Positions 48,771 to 58,141 of a stretch of DNA of 64,000 nt are shown piece by piece. The stretch is from assembly GCA_963573315.1 (NCBI GenBank), contig OY752143.1, positions 2,542,001-2,606,000 on the forward strand. Direction: 5' to 3'. The DNA is from Entomortierella parvispora. Taxonomy: Eukaryota > Mortierellomycota > Mortierellomycetes > Mortierellales > Mortierellaceae. The position numbers and the translations under genes are program-made. The first letter of the stretch is position 1. Every line of letters begins with the position of its first letter. A model generated the notes under the pieces. That model was not told the DNA's origin. It did no database searches and worked only from the letters and a program-made list of their open reading frames with translations.

Positions 48771-51700
48771 ATGGTGGACCTTACCTGGCCCTTTCTCTTC
48801 ATGTGTCTCTCCTTGTTAAGTGTGCCCTCTCCCGTTGCTGCCTTTTCTTTGTCCAACTTCTTTCTCTCTTCGGTCCCTTTGCCCGTTGTGAAGCAGACCC
48901 GCACATCGCAGTGGGCCGACTTCTTTCGTCTCCTTTTTTCCAATGCATTCTCCTATTCATCCTGCTGGTTCAGCAACGATTACATTTTACTTGGCTCTTT
49001 GTGTACCGCTGTAGTCTTGTTATTCTGTTCGTTGGCTCTCTGGTTATCAGCGTCCTCTCGCCCCTCCCAATCAGTCCACATTCAACAACACTTTTCCACC
49101 CCTAGAGTTTCTTCCCTATTCTTCTTTAAGCGTTCGGTTCCTCCTTCGTATGAGGTAAAGCCAAGTGATTGGCCTCGCTTCCACGAGGATGGTTTCCTTC
49201 CGTTTTCTGATTTCATTGACTCCTTTCAACAATTGTTCACCTCCCGCAATATCCCTCCACAGTTCAAATTCGCCTGCTTCAAACAATCCCTTTCACACAT
49301 CACACCCTCTATTCTTTCCTCCTCCCGAGCGTTTGACACTGATTCATTCGAAGATGCTGTCCAACGCCTGGCTGGACCCCTTTATTGTACCCCCGACGAA
49401 CTTCGTGCTAGAAGAGACAAAGCGTTTTCGCACACGGCACAGAAAGCGAATCACTCTTTCGATGAGTATGCCTCCACTTTCTTAAGAGCCGCGGAACGCT
49501 TTGAGTTCCTCAGTCAAGCTGAGTTGCGTCGCTTGTTCTACTTTCACCTCGATGATCGTCATAAATTCCACCTTAACAGTTTCTACACTGGGTCGTGGTC
49601 CCGCAAGGACACCCTCATCACATTTATTGACGATTGCTCCGACTACATTCACTCCAATCCTCCTCCGCCTCCTACTACCCCTCACGTCAACGTTCCTCAG
49701 CGACCTCCAACCACTCCTTCACCTCGCACACCCCTTTCCCCTTGCACTCATTGTAATGGCCCTCACCCATCTCACCGTTGCTACTCCACCTTCCCTGAAC
49801 TCCGTCCAAATCGTCAGTCACCCCCTTCCACATCGTCGCCAAATACCGCCATTGTCCCTGCCGCCAACTCCACCCCCACCGTCGCATCCATCACCACTAC
49901 GCAATTGACACCCCGCAGCTTCCCTTCTTTCACAATTCCATTCGCAGGTGCAGAAACCGAAGTGCTAGTTGACACTGGCGCGGAAGTATCTTGCATGTCC
50001 GCTGAATTAATCGAAAAAGAAGGTATGAATGCTCTCATTCTCCCGAACTCGCAGCACGCGGTTATGACAGCCACTGGGATAGTCGAACAGACGCTCGGCG
50101 CAGTTCAGTTTCTGGTACTCGGTACCACGATCACCTTCCACGTCCTCAAATCTCTTTGCACCCCCTTCATCATTGGTTGGGATACCCTCACTTCTTTCAC
50201 CTTCACCATTTCCAACAACAGTCTCTCTCTCTCCAGTCTCCTTCCTCCCCCCGATGTGGATATTTCCAATATCCGATCACTTCCCCTCCCTCCTCCCAAC
50301 AATAACTCCATCTTCATCCCTTTCACCTCATCCTCCTCCCTTCCACTCCGCCCTCTTCGTCGCCTTCTCGCCGTAATCCCCTACGATCCCACTGCTCATC
50401 TCAATCGCCTCCTTGAAGCCAACTCCGATATTTTTGCCTCCAATCCTTCAGCTCCTCCCAAATCCCATCTCACTCATTTCTCCATTGACACGGGCAAAGC
50501 CCTCCCCATTCAATCGCGTGGTTATCCTCAACCCCCTGGCACAAAACGAATTATCGATCGTCACATTGATTCAATGTTGGCGGACGGTATCATTTCCCCT
50601 TCCTTTTCTCCTTGGTGTTCCCCCGTTGTGATCATTGGTAAAAAGGATGGTAGTGAGCGGTTTTGTGTGGATTACTCCAAGGTTAACGCTGTTACAGTTC
50701 AGGACGCGTATCCCATTCCCCGCATTGATCTCCTCCTGGCTGCCTTGGGTGGTGCGTTTGTTTATTCTTCCCTTGATATGGCTGCTGCCTATTGGCAAAT
50801 TCCTATTGAAGTGATGACCGCTCTTAAACTGGCTTTTGTCTGTCATCGCGGCCTCTTTCAGTGGAATCGCATGCCTTTTGGAGCTACAACAGCACCGGCC
50901 ACCCTTCAACGTACACTCAATTCTGTTTTTGCTGCCCTTCTCTACAAGTGTGTGGTTATCTACTTCGACGACATCATCATTTTCTCCCCCTCCCTAGCAC
51001 AGCATCTTGTTGACCTTCAAACAGTCTTTGATTTGCTTCGTGCGAGTGGATTTTCTTTGAAACGGTCCAAGTGTCATTTCCTACAAAAAGAATTGAAAGT
51101 TCTGGGCTTTGTGGTCTCCGCTAGCGGTATCAGCACAGATCCTGACAAGATCGCTGCCATCGTTAAGTATCCCACACCAGTCAAAGTCAAGGACGTTCTT
51201 TCTTTTATTGGTATGGCCGGACAGTATCGCGTCTTTATTCGTGCTTTCTCTTTAACTGCTGCCCCCCTTCACGCCCTTACCCGCAAAAACACCCCCTTTC
51301 TTTGGTCTGAGCAGTGTCAGCAAGCCTTCCAAAAGCTTAAAGACCTGTTGACGTCCGCCCCTATCCTTGTTCATGCCAATTTCTCCTTGCCCTTTCACCT
51401 CTTTGCCGATGCCGCGTGTAAGCGTGGCCTGGGTGCCGTGCTTGCCCAGTATGATGAGAATGGTCATCTTCATCCTATCGCCTTTGCCAGTCGTGGCCTC
51501 CTGCCGGCCGAAAAGAACTACACGGTAACTGAAGTAGAAGCTCTTGCAATCGTGTGGGCCCTGAAGAAGAAATTTCATCAATATGTTTATGGTACCCACT
51601 TCCACATTCACACCGATCACTCCAATCTTCGTTTCATCACTTCAATGAAGGAGGCTGACGGTCGCATTGCCCGTTGGCGTCTCTTCCTTCATAAGTACAC

Positions 51701-53213
51701 CTACATTGTTCACTACATTCCAGGCTCTCGCAACGTCGTTGCAGATGCCCTTTCTCGTCACCCTTTACCTGTTGTTGCTTCCATCTCCCTTCACCGTTTC
51801 CCTGCTTTTAACTCCCTCGTTCTGCCCCCTGAAGTCATTGTCATTCGAGATGATGCCCACATCATTGAAGAACAACAAAAAGACCCTCTTTGCATCTCCA
51901 TCTTTGAAAAACTCCACTCGGACCCTCGCTATATCCTGGTAAGAGGTATCTTGCATCACATCTTCTTCCCCCCACACAATCCTACCCGTGCCCATTTCCA
52001 AATCGTGCTTCCCCCCATTTTTCACCCTTACGTTTGTTATCTGGCCCACGACATTCCCTTGAGTGCTCACCAAGGATCGTCCAAAGCTATTTTTCGTATT
52101 CGAGCTCAATACTGGTGGCCCACCATGGACTCTGACATTAAGGCATATGTTCGCAGTTGCCAGAAGTGTCAAGAGTTCAAGTCTGGACAGAAGCATGCAG
52201 TTGCCTATCGTCCCACCACCAGTGATGCCCCCTTTATTCGTGTTGCGTTGGATTTCTTTGGCCCCCTTCCTACATCTTCTTCAGGGTTCAAATATGTTTT
52301 GGTGATCCAAGATATGTTTACGCGTTTTGTCAATCTTATCCCTCTTCAATCCACCGCTACCCCTGAGTTCATCCAAGCCCTGTCTACACAGTATTTTCCT
52401 ATCCATGGTATACCCTTAGAGTTTGTATCGGACAATGGCCCTCCTTTCAGCTCTACTTTTGCCCAAGTATTTGCGTCTACCCTTGGTATTGGGCTCCGTT
52501 ACGCTCCAGCGTACCACCCTCAGTCTAACGGTATGGTCGAACGGTTCATGGCTACTCTCCGTTGCATGATCACCGCCTACCTTGAGGCCCCTACCATCGG
52601 CAGTACCACCAAGACCTCCGCCAATGATCGCAAGATCCTTCAAGAAAAACAAAGTAACTGGGACCGTTTCCTTCCTCACTTCGCTTTTGCATACAACACT
52701 TCCTTCCACCCTGCCATCCATGACACTCCTTTCTTCCTTGCCCATGGCCGCGATCCTCGCCATCCTCTCAACACCATCTCTCTTCCCGATATTTCCTCCA
52801 CTCTCTCCAACACCTCCCCCACCTTCTCTTCTCAACATCACTTTTTCTCCTCCCTCATCGACGCCCGCACAGCAACCGCCATTTCACACGAACTCTTTTC
52901 CCCTCCACCGTTTGATTCTTCTTCTTGGCCCATTGGTATGGCAGTGTGGCTTTACACTCCTCCTACCACCTCTGGTCTTATTGTTGCAAAGTTCCGTAAG
53001 TGTTGGATTGGTCCTTGCCGTGTCTCTGCCGTCCGTTCCCACGATATCCGCGATCTGGTTGATCCTCAACAACGATCTCACACCCGGATCCATGTCTCGC
53101 GCCTTAAACCGTTCTTCACAAGAGATGGTCCGGCCCCTGAACCCGCTATGGTCCCTGCGGTAGAGCCCGCCGCAGTCCCTCTGCCGGACCCGGACGACGC
53201 TTCCGATCTTTAA
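48771..53213 (+). CDS. Gag-Pol polyprotein of the Ty3/gypsy element
   Basis: Single frame, 1480 aa from the ATG at 48771; an in-frame ATG at 48744 inside the LTR would add 9 residues. Approximate residues: hydrophobic segments 1-27 and 69-92; Gag core 120-300; zinc knuckle CTHCNGPHPSHRC near 325, spaced CX2CX3HX4C rather than CX2CX4HX4C; protease DTGA near 401; reverse transcriptase 600-770 with the active site YFDD near 730; RNase H from 870 (FADAACKRG, HTDHSN); integrase HHCC zinc finger near 1090, then the DDE aspartates in LDFFGP (1160) and SDNGPP (1219) and the glutamate in NGMVERF (1257); GPF-type module IGPCRV near 1412. No frameshift or stop separates gag from pol. All catalytic residues checked are present. 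Confidence 0.96.
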   Translation: MVDLTWPFLFMCLSLLSVPSPVAAFSLSNFFLSSVPLPVVKQTRTSQWADFFRLLFSNAFSYSSCWFSNDYILLGSLCTAVVLLFCSLALWLSASSRPSQSVHIQQHFSTPRVSSLFFFKRSVPPSYEVKPSDWPRFHEDGFLPFSDFIDSFQQLFTSRNIPPQFKFACFKQSLSHITPSILSSSRAFDTDSFEDAVQRLAGPLYCTPDELRARRDKAFSHTAQKANHSFDEYASTFLRAAERFEFLSQAELRRLFYFHLDDRHKFHLNSFYTGSWSRKDTLITFIDDCSDYIHSNPPPPPTTPHVNVPQRPPTTPSPRTPLSPCTHCNGPHPSHRCYSTFPELRPNRQSPPSTSSPNTAIVPAANSTPTVASITTTQLTPRSFPSFTIPFAGAETEVLVDTGAEVSCMSAELIEKEGMNALILPNSQHAVMTATGIVEQTLGAVQFLVLGTTITFHVLKSLCTPFIIGWDTLTSFTFTISNNSLSLSSLLPPPDVDISNIRSLPLPPPNNNSIFIPFTSSSSLPLRPLRRLLAVIPYDPTAHLNRLLEANSDIFASNPSAPPKSHLTHFSIDTGKALPIQSRGYPQPPGTKRIIDRHIDSMLADGIISPSFSPWCSPVVIIGKKDGSERFCVDYSKVNAVTVQDAYPIPRIDLLLAALGGAFVYSSLDMAAAYWQIPIEVMTALKLAFVCHRGLFQWNRMPFGATTAPATLQRTLNSVFAALLYKCVVIYFDDIIIFSPSLAQHLVDLQTVFDLLRASGFSLKRSKCHFLQKELKVLGFVVSASGISTDPDKIAAIVKYPTPVKVKDVLSFIGMAGQYRVFIRAFSLTAAPLHALTRKNTPFLWSEQCQQAFQKLKDLLTSAPILVHANFSLPFHLFADAACKRGLGAVLAQYDENGHLHPIAFASRGLLPAEKNYTVTEVEALAIVWALKKKFHQYVYGTHFHIHTDHSNLRFITSMKEADGRIARWRLFLHKYTYIVHYIPGSRNVVADALSRHPLPVVASISLHRFPAFNSLVLPPEVIVIRDDAHIIEEQQKDPLCISIFEKLHSDPRYILVRGILHHIFFPPHNPTRAHFQIVLPPIFHPYVCYLAHDIPLSAHQGSSKAIFRIRAQYWWPTMDSDIKAYVRSCQKCQEFKSGQKHAVAYRPTTSDAPFIRVALDFFGPLPTSSSGFKYVLVIQDMFTRFVNLIPLQSTATPEFIQALSTQYFPIHGIPLEFVSDNGPPFSSTFAQVFASTLGIGLRYAPAYHPQSNGMVERFMATLRCMITAYLEAPTIGSTTKTSANDRKILQEKQSNWDRFLPHFAFAYNTSFHPAIHDTPFFLAHGRDPRHPLNTISLPDISSTLSNTSPTFSSQHHFFSSLIDARTATAISHELFSPPPFDSSSWPIGMAVWLYTPPTTSGLIVAKFRKCWIGPCRVSAVRSHDIRDLVDPQQRSHTRIHVSRLKPFFTRDGPAPEPAMVPAVEPAAVPLPDPDDASDL
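48772..48789 (+). other. Primer-binding site
   Basis: TGGTGGACCTTACC begins directly after the LTR. TGG pairs with a tRNA CCA end, and the rest would pair with a tRNA whose 3' end reads GGTCCACCA. The tRNA is not identified. The second and third bases of a gag-pol ATG are the first two bases of this site. Confidence 0.6.
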
Positions 53214-53564
53214 GATTTGCGCTCGGACCACAGCCCTTGGTAAAGTATCCCCCCTCCTTTTCCTTTTCCTCGCCCACACATCTCTCCCATCCAATCATCT
53301 TCCTCACCGTCGCATTTTCCTTCTTTCACTCGATCACCTCATTCCTTTTCACTTAATCACACCACTCCCCTTCATCCGTCACTTCATTCTTTTCACCAAT
53401 CACCGTCTTCACCTTCACCATGCCCCTTTCACTCTCCATTCGTCGCCCCTATTCCCATTCACCATCCCCATTTCCCACTTTTTCTTTTAAACACTCCATT
53501 CCCCATTTCTCATTCCTCCATCTCCTCCAAAACTCATTATCACCTTCGCCAACCTCACTTCACT
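53214..53564 (+). other. Spacer between gag-pol and the extra ORF
   Basis: 351 bp, strongly C/T-biased on the plus strand, rich in short CACC and TTCAC motifs. No frame of note. It could serve as the leader of a subgenomic or spliced mRNA for the next ORF. Confidence 0.5.
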
Positions 53565-54143
53565 ATGTCGCCCCGCAACTCGTCCCAACAACATGAAGCA
53601 TCACCCTCGCCCCCCAGCTCTCCACCACAACGTCCAACTGAAGCCGGCAAAACATACAAATCGTCCGACAACATCAGCCCCTCGACGTCTCGAGAACCAT
53701 CACCAACACCTTCGCCGCCGCAGACACCTCACCAACCGTCCACTCAGCGCCCCACTCAATCTCTTAAAACAGTAAAAGTTTCAACTCCACAGCTACCTCC
53801 ACCTCACCTCATTCAGCCCGAAAACATCAAAATCAAACAATCTCGGGTGACAGCTCTACCACCACCAACCGATGACACCAACTACACAGCAAACAACGCT
53901 CAAATGACCGCTTACTTGGAATATCAACGAGAACGTCTAAAATATATAGACAGACAGTCAGACAAATTCCGTTCAATGTTGCACTCAGCCGTCGCCTCAA
54001 AAGACCAATGGACGCTCGATATTGCCGTGGCCCAACTGGCTGCCTTAGAAGCTCAGCGCCAGCACGTCATGGAGATCCACAAGCAAGCTTATTATGAGTA
54101 TCGCATCTTTTACACCACCTTTCTTAACCACAGTCCCTTTTAA
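53565..54143 (+). CDS. Extra ORF of the retrotransposon, function unknown
   Basis: 192 aa starting MSPRNSSQQ, between pol and the 3' LTR, the position env occupies in other elements. Residues 1-95 are rich in Pro, Ser and Thr and look disordered; residues about 105-185 are charged and Gln/Ala-rich, predicted helical or coiled coil (EYQRERLKYIDRQSDKF, AQLAALEAQRQHVMEIHKQ). No signal peptide or membrane segment, so it does not look like an envelope protein. No family recognised. The intact frame in an otherwise CT-biased stretch suggests real coding use. It could instead be a structural or nucleic-acid-handling accessory protein, or a captured host fragment. Confidence 0.7.
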   Translation: MSPRNSSQQHEASPSPPSSPPQRPTEAGKTYKSSDNISPSTSREPSPTPSPPQTPHQPSTQRPTQSLKTVKVSTPQLPPPHLIQPENIKIKQSRVTALPPPTDDTNYTANNAQMTAYLEYQRERLKYIDRQSDKFRSMLHSAVASKDQWTLDIAVAQLAALEAQRQHVMEIHKQAYYEYRIFYTTFLNHSPF

Positions 54144-54311
54144 CCACCTCTTTTTTCGTTCGTACACTTTCACTTTCAAAAAAAAAAAAAAAAAAAAAAA
54201 CTTCTTCCTTTTTTCCAACTTCCTTTCGTTTTCTCTATCTATTTTCCTTTCGTTCTTCTCTTCTTCTCTTTCGTTTTCTTGCTCGGCATGGCCTCGTCTT
54301 TGGCCGGGGAG
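54144..54311 (+). other. 3' non-coding part with A tract and weak polypurine tract
   Basis: Contains about 22 A at 54179-54200, a CT-rich stretch, and the purine run GGGGAG (54306-54311) directly before the 3' LTR, the expected place of the plus-strand primer. The run is short, so the polypurine call is tentative. Confidence 0.5.
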
Positions 54312-54729
54312 TGTCAGGGTGCCAGCTGTCCTAGCAGCTAAGCCACCACTATCGCTTTCCAAAGATATCTTGTTTGCTTTACTCGAACCATTGAGCCCCT
54401 TGGAGCCCGAACGGCTATTGCCAAGACGCCGTCGCAATGCCAAGACGCCGCCGCAATGCCAAGTCGCCGCACAGTACAAGCTCTTCAGTCAAGCCCAGGC
54501 CCCATCCAGTATAAATAGTAGCCATGCCATAGTAGAAACAACTTCAGAATTCCCTTCCATAAAATTATTCTCACTTCTTCCTCTTTTATTCCATGTCTAT
54601 CTTATTCTGGATATTTTCCTTCTCTTGCCTTCTTTTCTCGTTTAATTTAATCGAGCTTGTTTCCTCCTCTGATCCCTCTCGCTGCCCCTCAATCCCCCTC
54701 GATGGCCCCAAGCCACTCTCATCCCAACA
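54312..54729 (+). repeat. 3' LTR
   Basis: Apparent perfect copy of 48354-48771. Its TATA box (54510-54517) faces ALYREF, whose ATG is about 385 bp downstream. Confidence 0.97.
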
Positions 54730-54733
54730 GCCC
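54730..54733. repeat. Target-site duplication, right copy
   Basis: GCCC matching 48350-48353. Confidence 0.75.
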
Positions 54734-54898
54734 TTTTGCCACCAACCTGACCAACCTGGAAAGCCTTGTTCACTTCTTCCTCCTTCTTCTCATTCGAGGC
54801 AACATTCAACTTGACTGAAGTCGTCTTTCATCTTATTCTTTTGCCACCTGTTCTCGCCTGCTAAACGCTCGTCAAACAGCATATCGTCCCTTCTTAAT

Positions 54899-55886
54899 AT
54901 GGCCCTTGACGATATTATCGAGGACCACAAGGCCGATAAGGCCAGCAATGCAAACACCAATGATGACCGTCCAACCCGTGGTAGCTCTTCGTGCTTAAAC
55001 AACCGATCATTTGGACCCACTCGGAACCAACGAGGTAGTCGTATGTATAAAAGTCCTCACACACCAGCCCTCCATAACGTCTCCGATGGTTCCAAGATCC
55101 AGATTTCCAATCTTGGCCAACATGTCAGCCAGGAAGATCTGAAGGTAGCTAAAACAATGAGTGATGTTTCTCTTTCAGCCCTTCAACCTTTACACTGATA
55201 TCTTTGTCTTCAGATCCACAGAAAAACCTTGTTTTGTTGGCATTTTAACCCATCACATCTAATCTTGGTATTACTTTATGTTGTGAATACCAATAGTGCG
55301 TTTTTGCTACCAGAGTTGGACCCCTGAAGAGAGTGATCCTGAACTACGATCAATACGGGAGACCAGCAGGATCCGCTCTTTTGCATTTCACCAAGGCCGA
55401 AGACGCTGCTCGAGCAATGCGAAATTTCAGTGGCGTTCCGCTGGATGGTAAGGCTGATGAAAACATCAATCGTGAACAACTGAGGAAACTGTGCCCTGAC
55501 ACACATTTCCTTAGGACGTCCGATGAGGATCGAGTTGGTCATTGCTTCCATAGCCACCCGAGCCATTCCCCCTTTCTCAGCAATCCGAAGGTACGATGAA
55601 GGATGTGCAGGGGGGGTAATGTCGAGCCCGACTGATTTTTTGATCTCTTTGAATGCCAAACAGGAGCCTCAGACATAACATGAACGACGGCGAAATCAAT
55701 GGCGCTACTACCGACAACAGACTCAGAATCCATAGCCAAAGAAAGGACAAACGCACAATGCGCATCGGTCGTGGTGGTCGTGGTGGTCGCGGCAGTCGCG
55801 GTGGTCAAGGATGTGGACGCTCGACAACAGAGGAGCTGGATGCCGAGTTGTCCAACTACATGCATAGCATGCATGTGAACAACTGA
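54899..55886 (+). CDS. YRA1: mRNA export adaptor ALYREF/Yra1
   Basis: TREX component linking spliced mRNA and UAP56/Sub2 to the export receptor. Exons 54899-55144, 55297-55447, 55515-55590, 55664-55886; 231 aa. N-terminal UAP56-binding motif MALDDIIE; RRM at about 70-150 (RNP2 KIQISNLG, GRPAGSALLHF, NFSGVPLDGRPMRIELV); RGG box at about 185-205; C-terminal helix TTEELDAELSNYM, the second UAP56-binding motif. The ATG lies 165 bp right of the retrotransposon duplication site, so most of the native upstream region is now displaced by 6.4 kb. The start of exon 2 (CVFATRVGPLK) is less conserved than usual and slightly uncertain. Confidence 0.92.
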
Positions 55887-56454
55887 GAAGTATTCTAGCT
55901 CGTCGCGTTTGTTGGATTTGTATAGCACTGAGCCCCAATGAAAATTTTGTTCAATGATGTTCAATGGAAATCGATTTCTCGGCTTTCCCACACTGCCGCA
56001 AGAATCAGCAGCACGGACTTTGTAGACAAAACAAGGAGAACATCCTCTCATGTTTCGTCGTCAGTTGAGTACTTTTGAATTGGACTTCCTACAAGGACGA
56101 TGAGGTTGGCAAGGACTAGGGCGAGAGCAGCCTAAAATAAACTTTTCTTTTAAGAATTCTTCCTCCGCTGTAGACCCAAGGGTTGCACAAATTCGTGGTT
56201 CGTTGACATCTTTTTCTCTTTTAGGATCAGAGATCACCCTTTCTCTAACAAAAATAAACATAGGCTTTTGCCGGACTGTTGTTTGTTGACACGAACTCAC
56301 TTGTTACACACACGAACACGGCGTGGACAATCATGTCATGAACACCCCGGTGAGGGCAAGGTTGCTAGGGTATAAAACCCTGCTTCCAAATGTCTCTTTT
56401 GTTCTCTTCTTGTAAAATAACTCCTCCAGTCGTCACCGCCCCATCACCTTGATA
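55887..56454. promoter_or_regulatory. Intergenic region with the RINGv-1 promoter
   Basis: 568 bp. TATAAAA at 56371-56377 lies 84 bp ahead of the next ATG and is followed by a CT-rich leader. Nothing else recognised. Confidence 0.6.
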
Positions 56455-57553
56455 ATGGCCTCATACACGAGAACCGATCCGATGAAGTACCCTGTCATTG
56501 CAGATTCGGACCACACGTCAGCAGTGGCTTCTCTCGCAGTGTTGGAAGGCACCTCCTCCAAGAGCGACCCAGGCCAAGATCGAGCACCATCCTACTCTTT
56601 TACTAGCCTCAGTAATTCAGTGGAAACGTATCCCCTTTATCCACCCCCCGTGACCATACCGATGGAATCCAGTCCTGGCGACGACAATGCCGGCAAGTCG
56701 CCACCTCTGGTTCTTTCATGTTCAGATGATCGACGTTGTCGCATTTGTTTTGAGGGCGAGATCGAGCCCGAAATGGGCAAATTGATCTCTCCGTGTCTTT
56801 GCAAGGGTTCCTCGCGTTATATCCATCTTCAGTGTTTGCAACGTTGGCGAGAGCAGTCGCACCGCAGCGATTCATATTATCAGTGTGATACCTGCCGATA
56901 TCACTATTCGTTCTCCCGACCATGGGTTGCCAAGATGTTGAGTCAGAAATGGTTTGTTCATGTGCTGACGACCATTTGCGTGATTCTCTTTATATACGGT
57001 CTTGGATGGGTTGGGCGCGCCGTCGATACCAGAGGTCTATGGCATTGGAAGAATATCTACGGTCAAGGATCAGATTTGTCAACGTGGACCCGGGTTTTGG
57101 GGCTGGATGGGTTGGATTATCTTTTTGGAGTAGCTTTGACTGCAATTCTCGGTTTGTTGGGTTGGATCATTGACGGTGCCTTTGCGGCGGTTCGCTCGCG
57201 AGGAGGGGCTGATTCAAGCATGTACTCAGGCTGCTGTGCCCTTCCCGCCGGTTGCTGTGGGTTCGAATGCGGTTGGGGAGCTGCGTCCGGTGAGGTCTTT
57301 ATCATTATGATCTTTGTTGTGATCCTGCTCGGTGGGCTATACGCCGCGTTTTATGGAGTCTACACGATCTTTGCCAGTTTGAACCAAAAAGCTCTCGACA
57401 GGATGAAAGAGGTAGGCCGCCATGGCTTTTAAAGTGATATTGTCGCCTATCTTTGCTCAAGATATCTAACAATGATTCTCTTCTCTTTCTCCCACACCCA
57501 CTCTATCTCGATTTGTGTCTTGTACGCTGTAGGCGATCTTGGAAGTCAATTAG
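56455..57553 (+). CDS. RINGv (MARCH-like) membrane E3 ligase, copy 1
   Basis: Two exons, 56455-57411 and 57533-57553; 325 aa. RING-variant C4HC3 finger at about 97-145 (CRICFEGE, ISPCLCKGSSRYIHLQCLQRW, CDTCRYHYSF) near the N-terminal third, then three to four membrane segments (VLTTICVILFIYGLGWVG, YLFGVALTAILGLLGWI, VFIIMIFVVILLGGLYA). The last seven codons come from a separate short exon (AILEVN), a structure shared with the next gene. Predicted ubiquitin ligase of a cell membrane; compartment and substrates unknown. Tandem paralogue of 58142-60138. Confidence 0.88.
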
Positions 57554-58141
57554 CGATAGCAAAGACAAGGCAGATGTTGTTAAGAATAAAGTGGGTTCGT
57601 TCTGCTTGTTGCGATAGTCCTCTGAGGCAGGCTCTGTACCTTTTTATTCTGCAATTTCGGTGCTCCGCCCTTTTGGGACTGCGTTCAGGTGAGAAACTCA
57701 AAACTGTCGACTTCGCTTCGCCCTCCAAGCCCATGCATGTGCTCGCTCCTCGGAAATCGAAATCAATCCACCCAGCAGAATCATTCTATTCTCACTTCCA
57801 TTCCCGCTTCCATTCCCACGCGAAGTCAGGAGAGACAGAGAAGCGCTGCAGCAATAACAGTAGCTTGAACGGACATACTTTTTTCCTTTATCGTCTTCAC
57901 AACTCCCAGTTCGCAACAAAGACAACGTACTGTATGGGTTTATTTCATTTCCACAAAAAACGTTTCTGAAGAGAGCAAGAGAAAGCGAAGAGAGGGGAGG
58001 GAGAAGGGTGGGCTGGGCAGCTTTTGACCACCTTTGACCTCCTTGTTCATTGTTGTCTCCATCGACTTGTTCCTTGTGTCTTGTAGTGGGACCCTGCTTC
58101 TACAAATCTCACCGGAAGAAAAAACATCTCTCCAATAATAG
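57554..58141. promoter_or_regulatory. Intergenic region between the two RINGv genes
   Basis: 588 bp with the copy 1 3' UTR and the copy 2 promoter. No TATA box or coding sequence was recognised. Confidence 0.5.

Larger units (their letters stand above)
48354..48771 (+). repeat. 5' LTR
   Basis: 418 bp, TGTCAGGG...CCAACA. Contains three 19-bp tandem units (48462-48518) and a TATAAATA box at 48552-48559 in the presumed U3, followed by a CT-rich part. The same sequence recurs 5958 bp downstream. Confidence 0.97.
48354..54729 (+). mobile_element. Complete Ty3/gypsy LTR retrotransposon, 6376 bp
   Basis: Two 418-bp LTRs starting TG and ending CA (48354-48771 and 54312-54729) that appear identical by eye, flanked by a 4-bp GCCC duplication. 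Order inside: gag, protease, reverse transcriptase, RNase H, integrase, the Ty3/gypsy arrangement with integrase last. The gag-pol frame is unbroken, so the element is probably young and may be active. A second ORF lies between pol and the 3' LTR. It is inserted between divergent EMC6 and ALYREF, in the ALYREF direction. Confidence 0.97.

Noticed and set aside
48141..54898. Envelope gene in the retrotransposon
   Set aside because: The only extra ORF lacks a signal peptide, membrane segments and cysteine pattern; calling it env would rest on position alone.
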